Part shown: in pieces, positions 1 through 6,908 of the stretch | Position numbering within the stretch: the first letter of the stretch is position 1 | Layout: each line of letters opens with the position of its first letter | From: Micromonospora_J zhanjiangensis | GTDB taxonomy: Bacteria > Actinomycetota > Actinomycetes > Mycobacteriales > Micromonosporaceae | Assembly (NCBI RefSeq): GCF_042650605.1 | Contig: NZ_JBHSBN010000014.1 | Coordinates: 111,921-175,920, forward strand | DNA: 64,000 nucleotides | Direction of reading: 5' to 3' | Position numbers and translations under genes: made by a program | Notes under the pieces: generated by a model | Told to the model about the DNA's origin: nothing | Database searches by the model: none | The model's input: the letters and a program-made list of their open reading frames with translations, nothing else

Positions 1-1
1 G

Positions 2-538
2 CTCTCGGCCCGGTTCGCGGCCACCCCCGACGGGCGCGACGCGGGGGTCGTCGACCTGGCCGCGCTCGCGGAGTCGGCGGTGGCCGCCGACGCCGACCGG
101 GCGGCCGAGCGCCAACTGACGGTCACCGTCGACCGTCCGCCCGAGCCGCTGCTCGTGCCCGGCATCGAGTCCGCGTTGCGCCGGGCGGTGGGGGAGTTGC
201 TGGCCAACGCGGTCAACCACACCCCGCCCGGTGGTCGGGTGGACCTGACGGTGTCGCGGGGTGCCGGTGGCCTCGTCGAGCTGACCGTGACGGACACCGG
301 CGTCGGGTTCGACCCCGGCGAGGCCGACCGGCTCTTCGACCGCTTCCACCGGGGACCGGGCGGCCACGAACGGCGGTACGGGCTGGGCCTGGCGCTGTTG
401 CGCGAGGTGGTGACCGGTCATCGCGGCACGGTCGAGGCCGCCTCGACCCCGGGCGCCGGGGCCAGGTTCACCATCCGCCTCCCGGCGGCGCAACCGGCCG
501 ACTCGGACCGCCGTCGGGTCACCGTGGCCGCGCGCTGA
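2..538 (+). CDS. Sensor histidine kinase, C-terminal part (5' end outside window)
   Basis: This is the C-terminal ATP-binding half of a two-component sensor kinase, which would phosphorylate a response regulator encoded upstream of the window. The frame is open from base 2 with no start codon in view. All catalytic-domain boxes are visible: an N box (ELLANAVNHTPPGG), a G1 box (DTGVGFD), an F box (LFDRFHRG) and a G2 box (GLGLALL). The dimerisation/His-box helix and any membrane segments lie off the left edge. The reading ends in the usual TPGAGARFTIRLP strand followed by a short polar tail. The identity as a HATPase_c kinase is secure; the signal sensed cannot be known from this fragment. Confidence 0.93.
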   Translation, partial: LSARFAATPDGRDAGVVDLAALAESAVAADADRAAERQLTVTVDRPPEPLLVPGIESALRRAVGELLANAVNHTPPGGRVDLTVSRGAGGLVELTVTDTGVGFDPGEADRLFDRFHRGPGGHERRYGLGLALLREVVTGHRGTVEAASTPGAGARFTIRLPAAQPADSDRRRVTVAAR

Positions 539-628
539 CCGCACCCGGCGGCGCCGACGGACGCCCGGGGCAGGTGTAGCCGGCCCGGGATCGGGTAGGC
601 CGCGAACCGCTTCGGTCAGCGGGGGGCG

Positions 629-1285
629 ATGGGCGGCGGGCGGGTTCCGGATTCCTTCACCGAGCAGACCGCGCGGATCGGTGACGTCACGATCAACTAT
701 GTCCGCGGCGGGCGGAGGAGCACGCTGGTCCTGCTGCACGGCTATCCCCAGTCGTGGTACATGTGGCGCAAGGTGCTGCCGGAACTGGCCGGGCAGCACA
801 CGGTCATCGCACCGGACCTGCGCGGCTCCGGCGGCAGCGACGTCCCGACCGGGGGCTACGACAAGAAGACCCTGGCCGCCGACGTGCACGGGCTGCTGAC
901 CCAGCTCGGGCTCGACGACGACGTGAGCGTCGTCGGACACGACATCGGCGCCGTGGTCGCGTACGCGTACGCCGCCGCGCACCGCGACCGGGTCCGCAAG
1001 CTCGTGCTCACCGAGGCACCCATCCCGGACCAGAGCCTGTACCAGTTGCCGACGCTGACCACGCGGGGCCCGGGTCTCTGGAACCTCGGCTACTTCACCG
1101 TGCTGACCATGCCGGTCCTCGCCCTCGGCGCCCGCGCCAGCCTCGGGGACGCGGTGGCGACCCAGGTCGCGCGGTACGCCACGACGGTGACCGGGGACGT
1201 CGTGGAGGACTGCGGCCACTGGCTCTTCGAGGAACAACCGACCGAACTCACCACCCGCCTGACCCGGTTTCTCCAGCGGCCCTGA
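629..1285 (+). CDS. Alpha/beta hydrolase (epoxide hydrolase/dehalogenase type) lacking most of its cap domain
   Basis: An alpha/beta-fold hydrolase of the epoxide hydrolase/haloalkane dehalogenase group. The oxyanion motif HGYP lies at residues 37-40, the nucleophile Asp105 sits in GHDIGA, and the C-terminal catalytic His lies in CGHW. The protein has 218 residues, whereas the family usually has about 290. The text runs directly from GLWNLGYFTV (about residue 158) into LTMPVLALG, where relatives carry roughly 70 extra residues of helical cap that supply substrate-binding tyrosines. This looks like an in-frame internal deletion, so the protein may be inactive or changed in specificity. The ATG at 629 follows a purine-rich GGGGGG ribosome site. 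The family is secure; the deletion is inferred from memory of homologues. Confidence 0.85.
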   Translation: MGGGRVPDSFTEQTARIGDVTINYVRGGRRSTLVLLHGYPQSWYMWRKVLPELAGQHTVIAPDLRGSGGSDVPTGGYDKKTLAADVHGLLTQLGLDDDVSVVGHDIGAVVAYAYAAAHRDRVRKLVLTEAPIPDQSLYQLPTLTTRGPGLWNLGYFTVLTMPVLALGARASLGDAVATQVARYATTVTGDVVEDCGHWLFEEQPTELTTRLTRFLQRP

Positions 1286-1304
1286 GCCGGGCGGTGTGCC
1301 GGGC

Positions 1305-2588
1305 TCAGCCGGTGACCAGCGGGTCGTGGACCCGGCCGACGAACAGCGGTACGCCGGTGGACCGGTCGTGGATGACGTACAGGAACGGCCGGTTCACGAA
1401 GAACTGCGGCCCCTGGGGGATCGACGGTGGCCGGACGATGACGGCCGACGCGGCCGCGGCCTCGGTGCCCTTCTCGTCGACCGCGATGAAGGTCTCGTGC
1501 ACCACGTTGTCGACGCACAGGTCCGGTTCGGTGCTCATCGCGGTGAGGTCGGCGCTCGGCGTGAACGCCGTCGGCATGCCGAGGTCGCTCAGCGCGGCCC
1601 GCAGCTCGACCGGGAGGCGGAACGTCCACCGGGGCAGGCGCAGTTGCACGGTGGCGGACCGGAAGCCGGTCAGCAACGCGCCCAGCCACGTCGCGTCGAG
1701 CCGTGCCTCGACCGCGGCGAGATCACCCCGGGTCGGCAGGACGACGGCCATGGCCAGCCCGCCACCCGCGTACGGGACGTCGACCGCGCGCCACCCGTCC
1801 CCCTCCAGGTAGCCCATCGGGTCGAACGGCCCGCGCATCGTCGGGACGTCGATCACGGTGCCGTCGTCCCGGGTGAACGGCTCCGCCGCCGTGGCCGTCG
1901 CGGTGAACGGGTACGTCCAGGCCGCCCTGAGGTACGTCGTGTTGGTCAGCATCAGGCTGGTGTCGGCCCGCACGGTGTCGGGCCGCAACAACTCCGGGAT
2001 CTTCGCGTTGGTCCGGTCGGACACCCAGGTGTTGATCTCCTGACGGGTCGCCTCCGGCGCGCCACGGAAGTCGACCGGGTGCGGCGCGGCGCCGTAGTAG
2101 CCGGCCAGAGTGTCCCGGAACCCGGGCCGTAGGTCCAGATCGAGCCGGGTCCACAGGGCGTTGGCGGTGGTCAGCCGGGCCTGCTTGATTCCGTCGCCGT
2201 CCTGGTACCGGCCGGCGAGCAGTTGGTCGACGGTGTTCAACCCGCTGTCCAGCGCGCCGGGTCGCGGCTGCGGCGCATGCAGCACGGTGTCCATCTCGTC
2301 CGCCGTGGTCGAGCGGGCACCCGCCCTGGTCATCGCGAGCGCGAGCGCGACCGAGTACGGCGCGCACACCACGTTGCCGCCCGCGCGGGCCGACGCCAGC
2401 CGGCGGTAGAGGTCGGCCGTGAAGCCGCACACCGCGGTCGCGGCGCCCTGCGTCGTGGCCGGGTCCGGCGGTACGCGTACCGGATCCGTCGACGTGGCGG
2501 ACCCGTCGGCCCGGCGGGGGAAGCTGGGGGCGGTGGCCAGGGCGGCGGCGACCGGTGCCACCCGCAGGATCGATCGTCGCGAGACCAT
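1305..2588 (-). CDS. Secreted serpin-family protease inhibitor
   Basis: A 427-residue serpin. The N-terminus MVSRRSILRV followed by a hydrophobic Ala-rich stretch looks like a twin-arginine signal peptide, so the protein is probably exported. The serpin core follows (the NVVCAPYSVALALAMTRAGA region, then FTPSADLTAMS). Near the C-terminus is the reactive-centre hinge EKGTEAAAASAV with a Thr at P14 and four small residues at P12-P9, which is typical of inhibitory rather than non-inhibitory serpins. Numbering from the hinge puts a Pro at P1 and Ser at P1', with Arg at P3. The protein ends with the conserved FFVNRPFLYVIHD and PLFVGRVHDP strands. An upstream extension of the frame is possible, but the ATG at 2588 places the signal peptide correctly. 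Confidence 0.9.
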   Translation of the reverse strand: MVSRRSILRVAPVAAALATAPSFPRRADGSATSTDPVRVPPDPATTQGAATAVCGFTADLYRRLASARAGGNVVCAPYSVALALAMTRAGARSTTADEMDTVLHAPQPRPGALDSGLNTVDQLLAGRYQDGDGIKQARLTTANALWTRLDLDLRPGFRDTLAGYYGAAPHPVDFRGAPEATRQEINTWVSDRTNAKIPELLRPDTVRADTSLMLTNTTYLRAAWTYPFTATATAAEPFTRDDGTVIDVPTMRGPFDPMGYLEGDGWRAVDVPYAGGGLAMAVVLPTRGDLAAVEARLDATWLGALLTGFRSATVQLRLPRWTFRLPVELRAALSDLGMPTAFTPSADLTAMSTEPDLCVDNVVHETFIAVDEKGTEAAAASAVIVRPPSIPQGPQFFVNRPFLYVIHDRSTGVPLFVGRVHDPLVTG

Positions 2589-2675
2589 GGCCCGACGGTA
2601 GGGCAGTCCTGCCGGGACCCACCAGGTCGAGAGGCCAGATTTATCGAAGTCTGGCAATGTCCGGCACGCGCGTCC

Positions 2676-2798
2676 GTGTTCTGGATGCTCGCCGTGGCGG
2701 CCGGGATCCTGCTCGCGGTCGCCGTACTCGCCGCCGTGCCCGCCCTGACCGCCAGCCGGCGCCCGGTCGCGGACGCCCTCCGGTCCGCGCCGACCTGA
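2676..2798 (+). pseudogene. Remnant: C-terminal tail of an FtsX-type ABC permease
   Basis: About 40 codons in one frame read as one hydrophobic helix (FWMLAVAAGILLAVAVLAAV) followed by PALTASRRPVADALRSAPT and a stop. This is the classic last transmembrane segment and cytoplasmic tail of FtsX/MacB-like ABC permeases. Nothing upstream continues the family, because the serpin gene occupies the opposite strand. The piece is therefore a 3' stub left by deletion. It has no plausible start and is not expected to be expressed. Confidence 0.6.
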
Positions 2799-2812
2799 CG
2801 GGTACGGACGCC

Positions 2813-3208
2813 TCAGGCGCGCCCGGCGGCCACCTCGGCGTTGCTGCGCAGGATGCAGAACTCGTTCCCCTCGGGATCGGCCAGCACCACCCAGCCGGTC
2901 CCGTCCGGGTTGCGCCGGTCGTCGACGGTGGTCGCACCCAGCTCCACCAGGCGGGTCAGTTCGTCGTCGCGGGCGCCCTCGACCGGACGCAGGTCGAAGT
3001 GAATCCTGTTCTTGACCTGCTTCGGCTCCGGCACCTCGATGAAGAGCAGGCGATGGGTCCGGTCCCGGGACATGATCAGGCATTCCTCGTGCCCCGGCTC
3101 GTTCGGGTCGTCGGGGTCCTCGACGTAGTCCAGGACGCCCTGCCACCAGCGGCTCAACGGGTAGGCGTCGGCGCAGTCGACACTCGTGTGGGAGATGAAG
3201 GAGGTCAT
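2813..3208 (-). CDS. VOC (glyoxalase/bleomycin-resistance fold) family protein
   Basis: A 131-residue vicinal-oxygen-chelate protein. Visible features are the N-terminal SVDCADAYPLSRWWQGVLDY segment, a central KNRIHFDLRP strand carrying the usual His, and the closing VLADPEGNEFCIL signature, in which a Glu or Cys position normally binds metal or substrate. It resembles the actinobacterial glyoxalase-like proteins of unknown substrate. The ATG at 3208 was chosen because a GATGAAGGAGG-type region surrounds it and because longer frames run through the divergent neighbour. It is transcribed away from the YcxB-like gene, with 63 nt between the starts. Confidence 0.85.
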   Translation of the reverse strand: MTSFISHTSVDCADAYPLSRWWQGVLDYVEDPDDPNEPGHEECLIMSRDRTHRLLFIEVPEPKQVKNRIHFDLRPVEGARDDELTRLVELGATTVDDRRNPDGTGWVVLADPEGNEFCILRSNAEVAAGRA

Positions 3209-3271
3209 CCGGGCATGGTCGCAGGACCGGCCGGGATGATCCAGCGGATTGCCGGGCACTATCGTTCTGGC

Positions 3272-3772
3272 GTGCACATCCGTTTCGACGTCCCGGCCGA
3301 TCCGGCCTACCCGGGCCGGGTGGCCGCCGTGCTCAGCGACGTCCGGCTGCGGAAGTACGGCTACATCGGCGCGGCGCTCGCGGCGGCCGGGGCGATCGGC
3401 CTCGTCGTGTCGCGCGGGTACCCGTGGGGCGACCGGGTCACGTCGCTGTGCGTGGCGCTGCTCCTGGCCGGCCTGCTGTCGATGCTGTACGCGCCGTGGG
3501 TGCGGTGGCGCGCCCGGCGCCGGTCCGGCCGCTACGCCGTCGAGGGCGGCTACGACATCACCGACGACAACATCATGATGCGCAGCGGCACGGAGTCCGG
3601 CGGCATCGCCTGGGACGGGGTCACCGAGGTCAGGGACACCCCCGAGTTCTGGATCGTGTACGTCGGCCGGATGCCGGCGACCGTGATCCCCCGCCACCTG
3701 ATGTCGGCCGGGGACGCCGAGACGCTGCGCGCCTTCATGTCCGACCGCGGGCTGCTCCGGTCCCCGCTCTGA
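3272..3772 (+). CDS. YcxB-like membrane protein
   Basis: A protein of about 166 residues with two adjacent hydrophobic segments (around residues 31-48 and 57-74), then a soluble C-terminal domain. That domain reads YDITDDNIMMRSGTESGGIAWDGVTEV and ends with a VIPRHLMSAGDAETLRAFM pattern, which matches the YcxB-like C-terminal domain. The biochemical role is unknown; relatives are small membrane proteins in actinobacteria and firmicutes. A GTG at 3272 is taken as the start because it begins just before the conserved IRFDVP segment; an ATG at 3236 in the same frame is an alternative. It is divergent from the VOC gene. Confidence 0.7.
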   Translation: MHIRFDVPADPAYPGRVAAVLSDVRLRKYGYIGAALAAAGAIGLVVSRGYPWGDRVTSLCVALLLAGLLSMLYAPWVRWRARRRSGRYAVEGGYDITDDNIMMRSGTESGGIAWDGVTEVRDTPEFWIVYVGRMPATVIPRHLMSAGDAETLRAFMSDRGLLRSPL

Positions 3773-3797
3773 TCTTGGTTGTACTAGTCTTCGCGCC

Positions 3798-4421
3798 ATG
3801 GCCTTGTCCCCGGACCAGTTCTACGACCACGCGTTGGCTGCCGCGGACGCCGAGGGACGGCTTCCGCTGGCCCGCATGACGGGCTGGGACATCAGCCCGT
3901 TCGAGTCGGACGGGTTGCGCGTCTCGCCGCTGCGTCCACCGGTGCTGCCCGAGCCGGCCCGGCACGGCGAGGACCCGGCGCGGTGTCGCAGCTGCGAGCA
4001 GCGCGACGAGGGGATCTGGCTCAACGACGACTGGCGGCTGACCCGGATCCCCGGAGTGGGCGTACCGCTGGTGTTGATGCTGCATCCGCGCGACCACTAC
4101 GACATGGCGGACCTGCCCGACGAACTCGCCGCCGAGCTGGGGCTGCTGAGCACCCGGATCGTCCGGCACGTGCAGGCGCTGCCGCACATCTCCCGGGCCC
4201 ACGTCTACCGCGTCGGCGACGGCGGCGCGCACCTGCACGTCTGGTTCTTCGCCCGGCCGGAGGGCCAGGCGCAGCTCTACGGATCCTGGCTGCCCGTCTG
4301 GGACGACCTGCTGCCGGAGTATCCCGCCGACGTGGCCGACGCGGACGCCGCGATCGTGGCCGACGCCCTGGTCGCCTCGCACGGCGGCCGCCGATCGGTC
4401 CCCACCCCACCGCCCGCCTGA
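3798..4421 (+). CDS. HIT-like family protein
   Basis: A protein of 207 residues with a central region resembling the histidine-triad fold: LVLMLHPRDHYDMADLPDEL, then HVYRVGDGGAHLHVWFFARP. The second segment carries the His-x-His motif used by HIT hydrolases and transferases. A CRSCEQRDE segment at about residue 63 could be half of a metal site. Substrate and reaction are not predictable. The start is an ATG preceded by TAGTCT seven nt upstream, a position that fits a leaderless transcript. It runs in the same direction as the YcxB-like gene, 25 nt downstream, but the -10 box suggests its own promoter. Confidence 0.7.
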   Translation: MALSPDQFYDHALAAADAEGRLPLARMTGWDISPFESDGLRVSPLRPPVLPEPARHGEDPARCRSCEQRDEGIWLNDDWRLTRIPGVGVPLVLMLHPRDHYDMADLPDELAAELGLLSTRIVRHVQALPHISRAHVYRVGDGGAHLHVWFFARPEGQAQLYGSWLPVWDDLLPEYPADVADADAAIVADALVASHGGRRSVPTPPPA

Positions 4422-4433
4422 CCAACGCGATGG

Positions 4434-4736
4434 TTAACCCTCCCGGGCTCCCGGCGGACGGAAGCCGGCGACGAGCGCGGCGACCTTGCCGGCGGTGTGG
4501 GGATCGGCGAGGTGCTCTCGCCGCAAATCGTTCTCCCGCATCAGGCTTCCGAGCTGGCTGCGGGAAATGACGTATCTGTTGCGAGGCCCTTCACCGGAAC
4601 CGTCCGCACTCACCAGGTAGCTACCGTCCGGTGTCCGTACGATCAGCGCCGGGCCCTGCGCATGATGATCGGCAAGTCGCCGTACTGCGTGAACCAGACC
4701 ACCGGGTCGAACGCTCTGGTTGTCGTTTTTCTTCAT
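4434..4736 (-). CDS. Hypothetical protein, 100 residues
   Basis: A small soluble protein without a recognised domain. It starts MKKNDN, has a middle strand-rich part (ALIVRTPDGSYLVSADG), and a charged C-terminus (SLMRENDLRREHLADPHTAGKV). The ATG at 4736 is chosen because a GAGG ribosome site lies about 9 nt upstream; the frame is open further upstream but without such support. It is divergent from the XRE regulator gene at 4920, with which it shares a 183-nt promoter region. This suggests a regulatory link, but no function can be assigned. Confidence 0.6.
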   Translation of the reverse strand: MKKNDNQSVRPGGLVHAVRRLADHHAQGPALIVRTPDGSYLVSADGSGEGPRNRYVISRSQLGSLMRENDLRREHLADPHTAGKVAALVAGFRPPGAREG

Positions 4737-4919
4737 CAGGTCGCCTCGCATCCTCGAACCAATGGCGTCGCCGCCGTACTTGGCACCACTCCCCAGGGGA
4801 ACGAGCGCGACGACGGGCCGGGTAAGTGACGGCACGACTACACAATCGGCGCTAGCCTGTGGACACCGAAAGACGTGAGCAGTGTGCCCACACCTGGCCC
4901 ACACATTTGCTGGAGAGTG

Positions 4920-6149
4920 ATGGACGGCTTCGGGCGGAGACTGAGGCAGCTACGGCAACAGCGGGGTTGGAGTCTGCGGGATCTGGCCCGAGTCGCCGCC
5001 TACGACCACAGCTACCTGAGCCAGATCGAACGAGGTGTACGGGCGCCGACGGCCGCCCTGGCCGAGACCTGTGATCGGACGTTGGACGCCGGCGGCGCGC
5101 TCCTTGCGGCGTACCATCAGCACGGACCATCAGAGGATGACATGCAGCGGAGGACACTCCTCAGAGCTCTCGGGGCACTCGCCACCACCGCTCCCAACAG
5201 GGATATCGGCCTGGAGGCCATACGGCAGGGCGTGAATCACGCCGCGCGCGCCGACGAGGACGAGTGGCTGGCCATCATCGCCGACTACGGATACGCCTAC
5301 TACACCCGTTCGCCGAGCCAGTTGCTTGCGGATCTCACTGCGGATCTAGCAGTACTGCAGACCCTCGTCAGTGCCCACCGCGACCCAGAGCGGGCTCGGA
5401 CGTTGCTGACGGTCGCCGCTCACCTATCGGTGATCGTGGCGATGACCGCAGCCGGACAAACGGATACGCACGCCGCCCGGCGATGGTGGCGCACCGCTCA
5501 CCGGGCCGCCGAGCGGTCCGGGGATGTGGACACCCGGATCCTGGTAGCAGCCTGGAAGGTCGTCGGCGGGTGTTACGACCAGCGTCCGGCCGCCGAAACG
5601 CTTGCCGCGTCGGAAGTCGCTGTCAATCTCACCGGCAATCGCGCGACTGCCGCCATCGCAGGGCTCTGGGCAGGTAGGGCGCAAATGTTCGCCCTCACCG
5701 GCCGGCATGCCGAGGCCGCCAATGCCGCCGTCCAGGTGGAACGGATCACCGAGCGGCTACCTGATGTCGTGACACAGGACGTCGAGTCGCTGTGGGGATG
5801 GCCGGAGCACCGATTGCGACACGCCCAGTCGTACGTCTACACGCTGACGCGTGACCAGAAAGCCGCCACGGCCGCGCAGGACCGGGCGCTCGCGCTCTAT
5901 CCGCCCTCGCAGGCCCGACTGCGCGCGCAGGTGGAACTCCACCGAGCTGCCGGCATGATCTACGCCGGTCACATACCCGATGGGCTACGGCACGCCGCCG
6001 ATGCCCTGGACAGGTTGCCCGTCAGGCAGCACACGAGAGCGCTGCACGCGGTGACGCGACAGGTTCTGCGGGCAGTGCCCACCTCGCAGCGGTCACTACC
6101 CGCTGTAGATGATCTCGCCGCACGGCTGGCAGAGCCTTCAGCGCCGTGA
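4920..6149 (+). CDS. XRE-family regulator with C-terminal helical-repeat domain
   Basis: A 409-residue cytoplasmic regulator. Residues about 5-60 form an XRE helix-turn-helix (RLRQLRQQRGWSLRDLARVA, then YLSQIERGVRAPT). The rest is a long all-alpha region with TPR-like helix pairs (for example RARTLLTVAAHLSVIVAMTA and AAIAGLWAGRAQMFALTGRH), a layout common in actinobacterial regulators that sense peptides or small ligands. The ATG at 4920 has GGAGAG eight nt upstream. The stop overlaps the GTG of the GNAT gene by 4 nt, so the two proteins are translationally coupled and probably act together. The target genes are unknown; the divergent 100-residue gene is the nearest candidate. Confidence 0.88.
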   Translation: MDGFGRRLRQLRQQRGWSLRDLARVAAYDHSYLSQIERGVRAPTAALAETCDRTLDAGGALLAAYHQHGPSEDDMQRRTLLRALGALATTAPNRDIGLEAIRQGVNHAARADEDEWLAIIADYGYAYYTRSPSQLLADLTADLAVLQTLVSAHRDPERARTLLTVAAHLSVIVAMTAAGQTDTHAARRWWRTAHRAAERSGDVDTRILVAAWKVVGGCYDQRPAAETLAASEVAVNLTGNRATAAIAGLWAGRAQMFALTGRHAEAANAAVQVERITERLPDVVTQDVESLWGWPEHRLRHAQSYVYTLTRDQKAATAAQDRALALYPPSQARLRAQVELHRAAGMIYAGHIPDGLRHAADALDRLPVRQHTRALHAVTRQVLRAVPTSQRSLPAVDDLAARLAEPSAP

Positions 6150-6718
6150 CTGTCACCTACCGATCGGTACCGCCCGCCGAAGTTCCGCCGATGGTCGATG
6201 CGCTGGTAGATCTCTACGCCGTCGTCTACGCCGAGTCGCCGTACTCGGAGGGACCGGATCAAGTGGCCCGGTTCCGTCATGGTATCCCCGATGACACGAC
6301 GCGGGACGGGTTCGAGCTTGTCGTCGCCGCCGACGAGACCGGAACGGTGGTGGGCGCAGCCTACGGCTGGACGATGCCAACCGGGAAATGGTGGAGCCGT
6401 GCCACCACAGCCGGTCCCGTACACGTGGTGGCCGCCGATAAACTCGCCGTGATGGAGTGGCTCGTTCACCCTGGACATCGAGGAAGAGGAATCGGTGCTG
6501 GGCTGATGCGTCGCCTCCTTGCTGACCGAAGGGAACGATGGGCCACGCTCGCGTCCGATCCTCGTTCTGCCGCCCGGCGCATGTATGAGCGAGCGGGGTG
6601 GGTGCAGGTCGGTGAGTCCACGCTTCCATGGGGCGCGCCGATGCATCTGCTGGCGATCGAGATCAAGAAGCTGTGCCAGGATCGGCAATTGATTGACACG
6701 CTTAAATATGTCGAGTAG
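6146..6718 (+). CDS. GNAT-family N-acetyltransferase
   Basis: A 190-residue acetyl-CoA-dependent acetyltransferase. The acetyl-CoA pyrophosphate loop is seen as VHPGHRGRGIGAGLMRRLL at about residues 107-125, preceded by the KLAVMEWLV strand and followed by the closing ARRMYERAGWVQVGE motif. The substrate is unknown. The GTG start lies inside the stop of the XRE regulator gene (GTGA overlap), which strongly supports both the start and operon membership. The last residues (KKLCQDRQLIDTLKYVE) are an unusual charged tail compared with typical GNATs. Confidence 0.88.
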   Translation: MTVTYRSVPPAEVPPMVDALVDLYAVVYAESPYSEGPDQVARFRHGIPDDTTRDGFELVVAADETGTVVGAAYGWTMPTGKWWSRATTAGPVHVVAADKLAVMEWLVHPGHRGRGIGAGLMRRLLADRRERWATLASDPRSAARRMYERAGWVQVGESTLPWGAPMHLLAIEIKKLCQDRQLIDTLKYVE

Positions 6719-6908
6719 GTTGTCGATCATAATGCGCCGGGCGGCGGTGCGCAGAACCGCCCAGGACGTGCCGTGATGTTAACCATGAGGCATGGCGTCG
6801 TGTCACGGCCGACCTGCCCGGTCGGAAAGCCGGCATGCCGCTCCGCTGGGCCACGAACACGAAGTCGAACTCGGGTTGCCGCCCAGCACAGCGCGAGGAG
6901 TTGAGGTA

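Noticed and set aside
2589..3146. Upstream extension of the serpin frame by 186 codons.
   Set aside because: The extension runs through the permease remnant and the VOC gene, has no family similarity, and would bury the signal peptide. The ATG at 2588 fits better.
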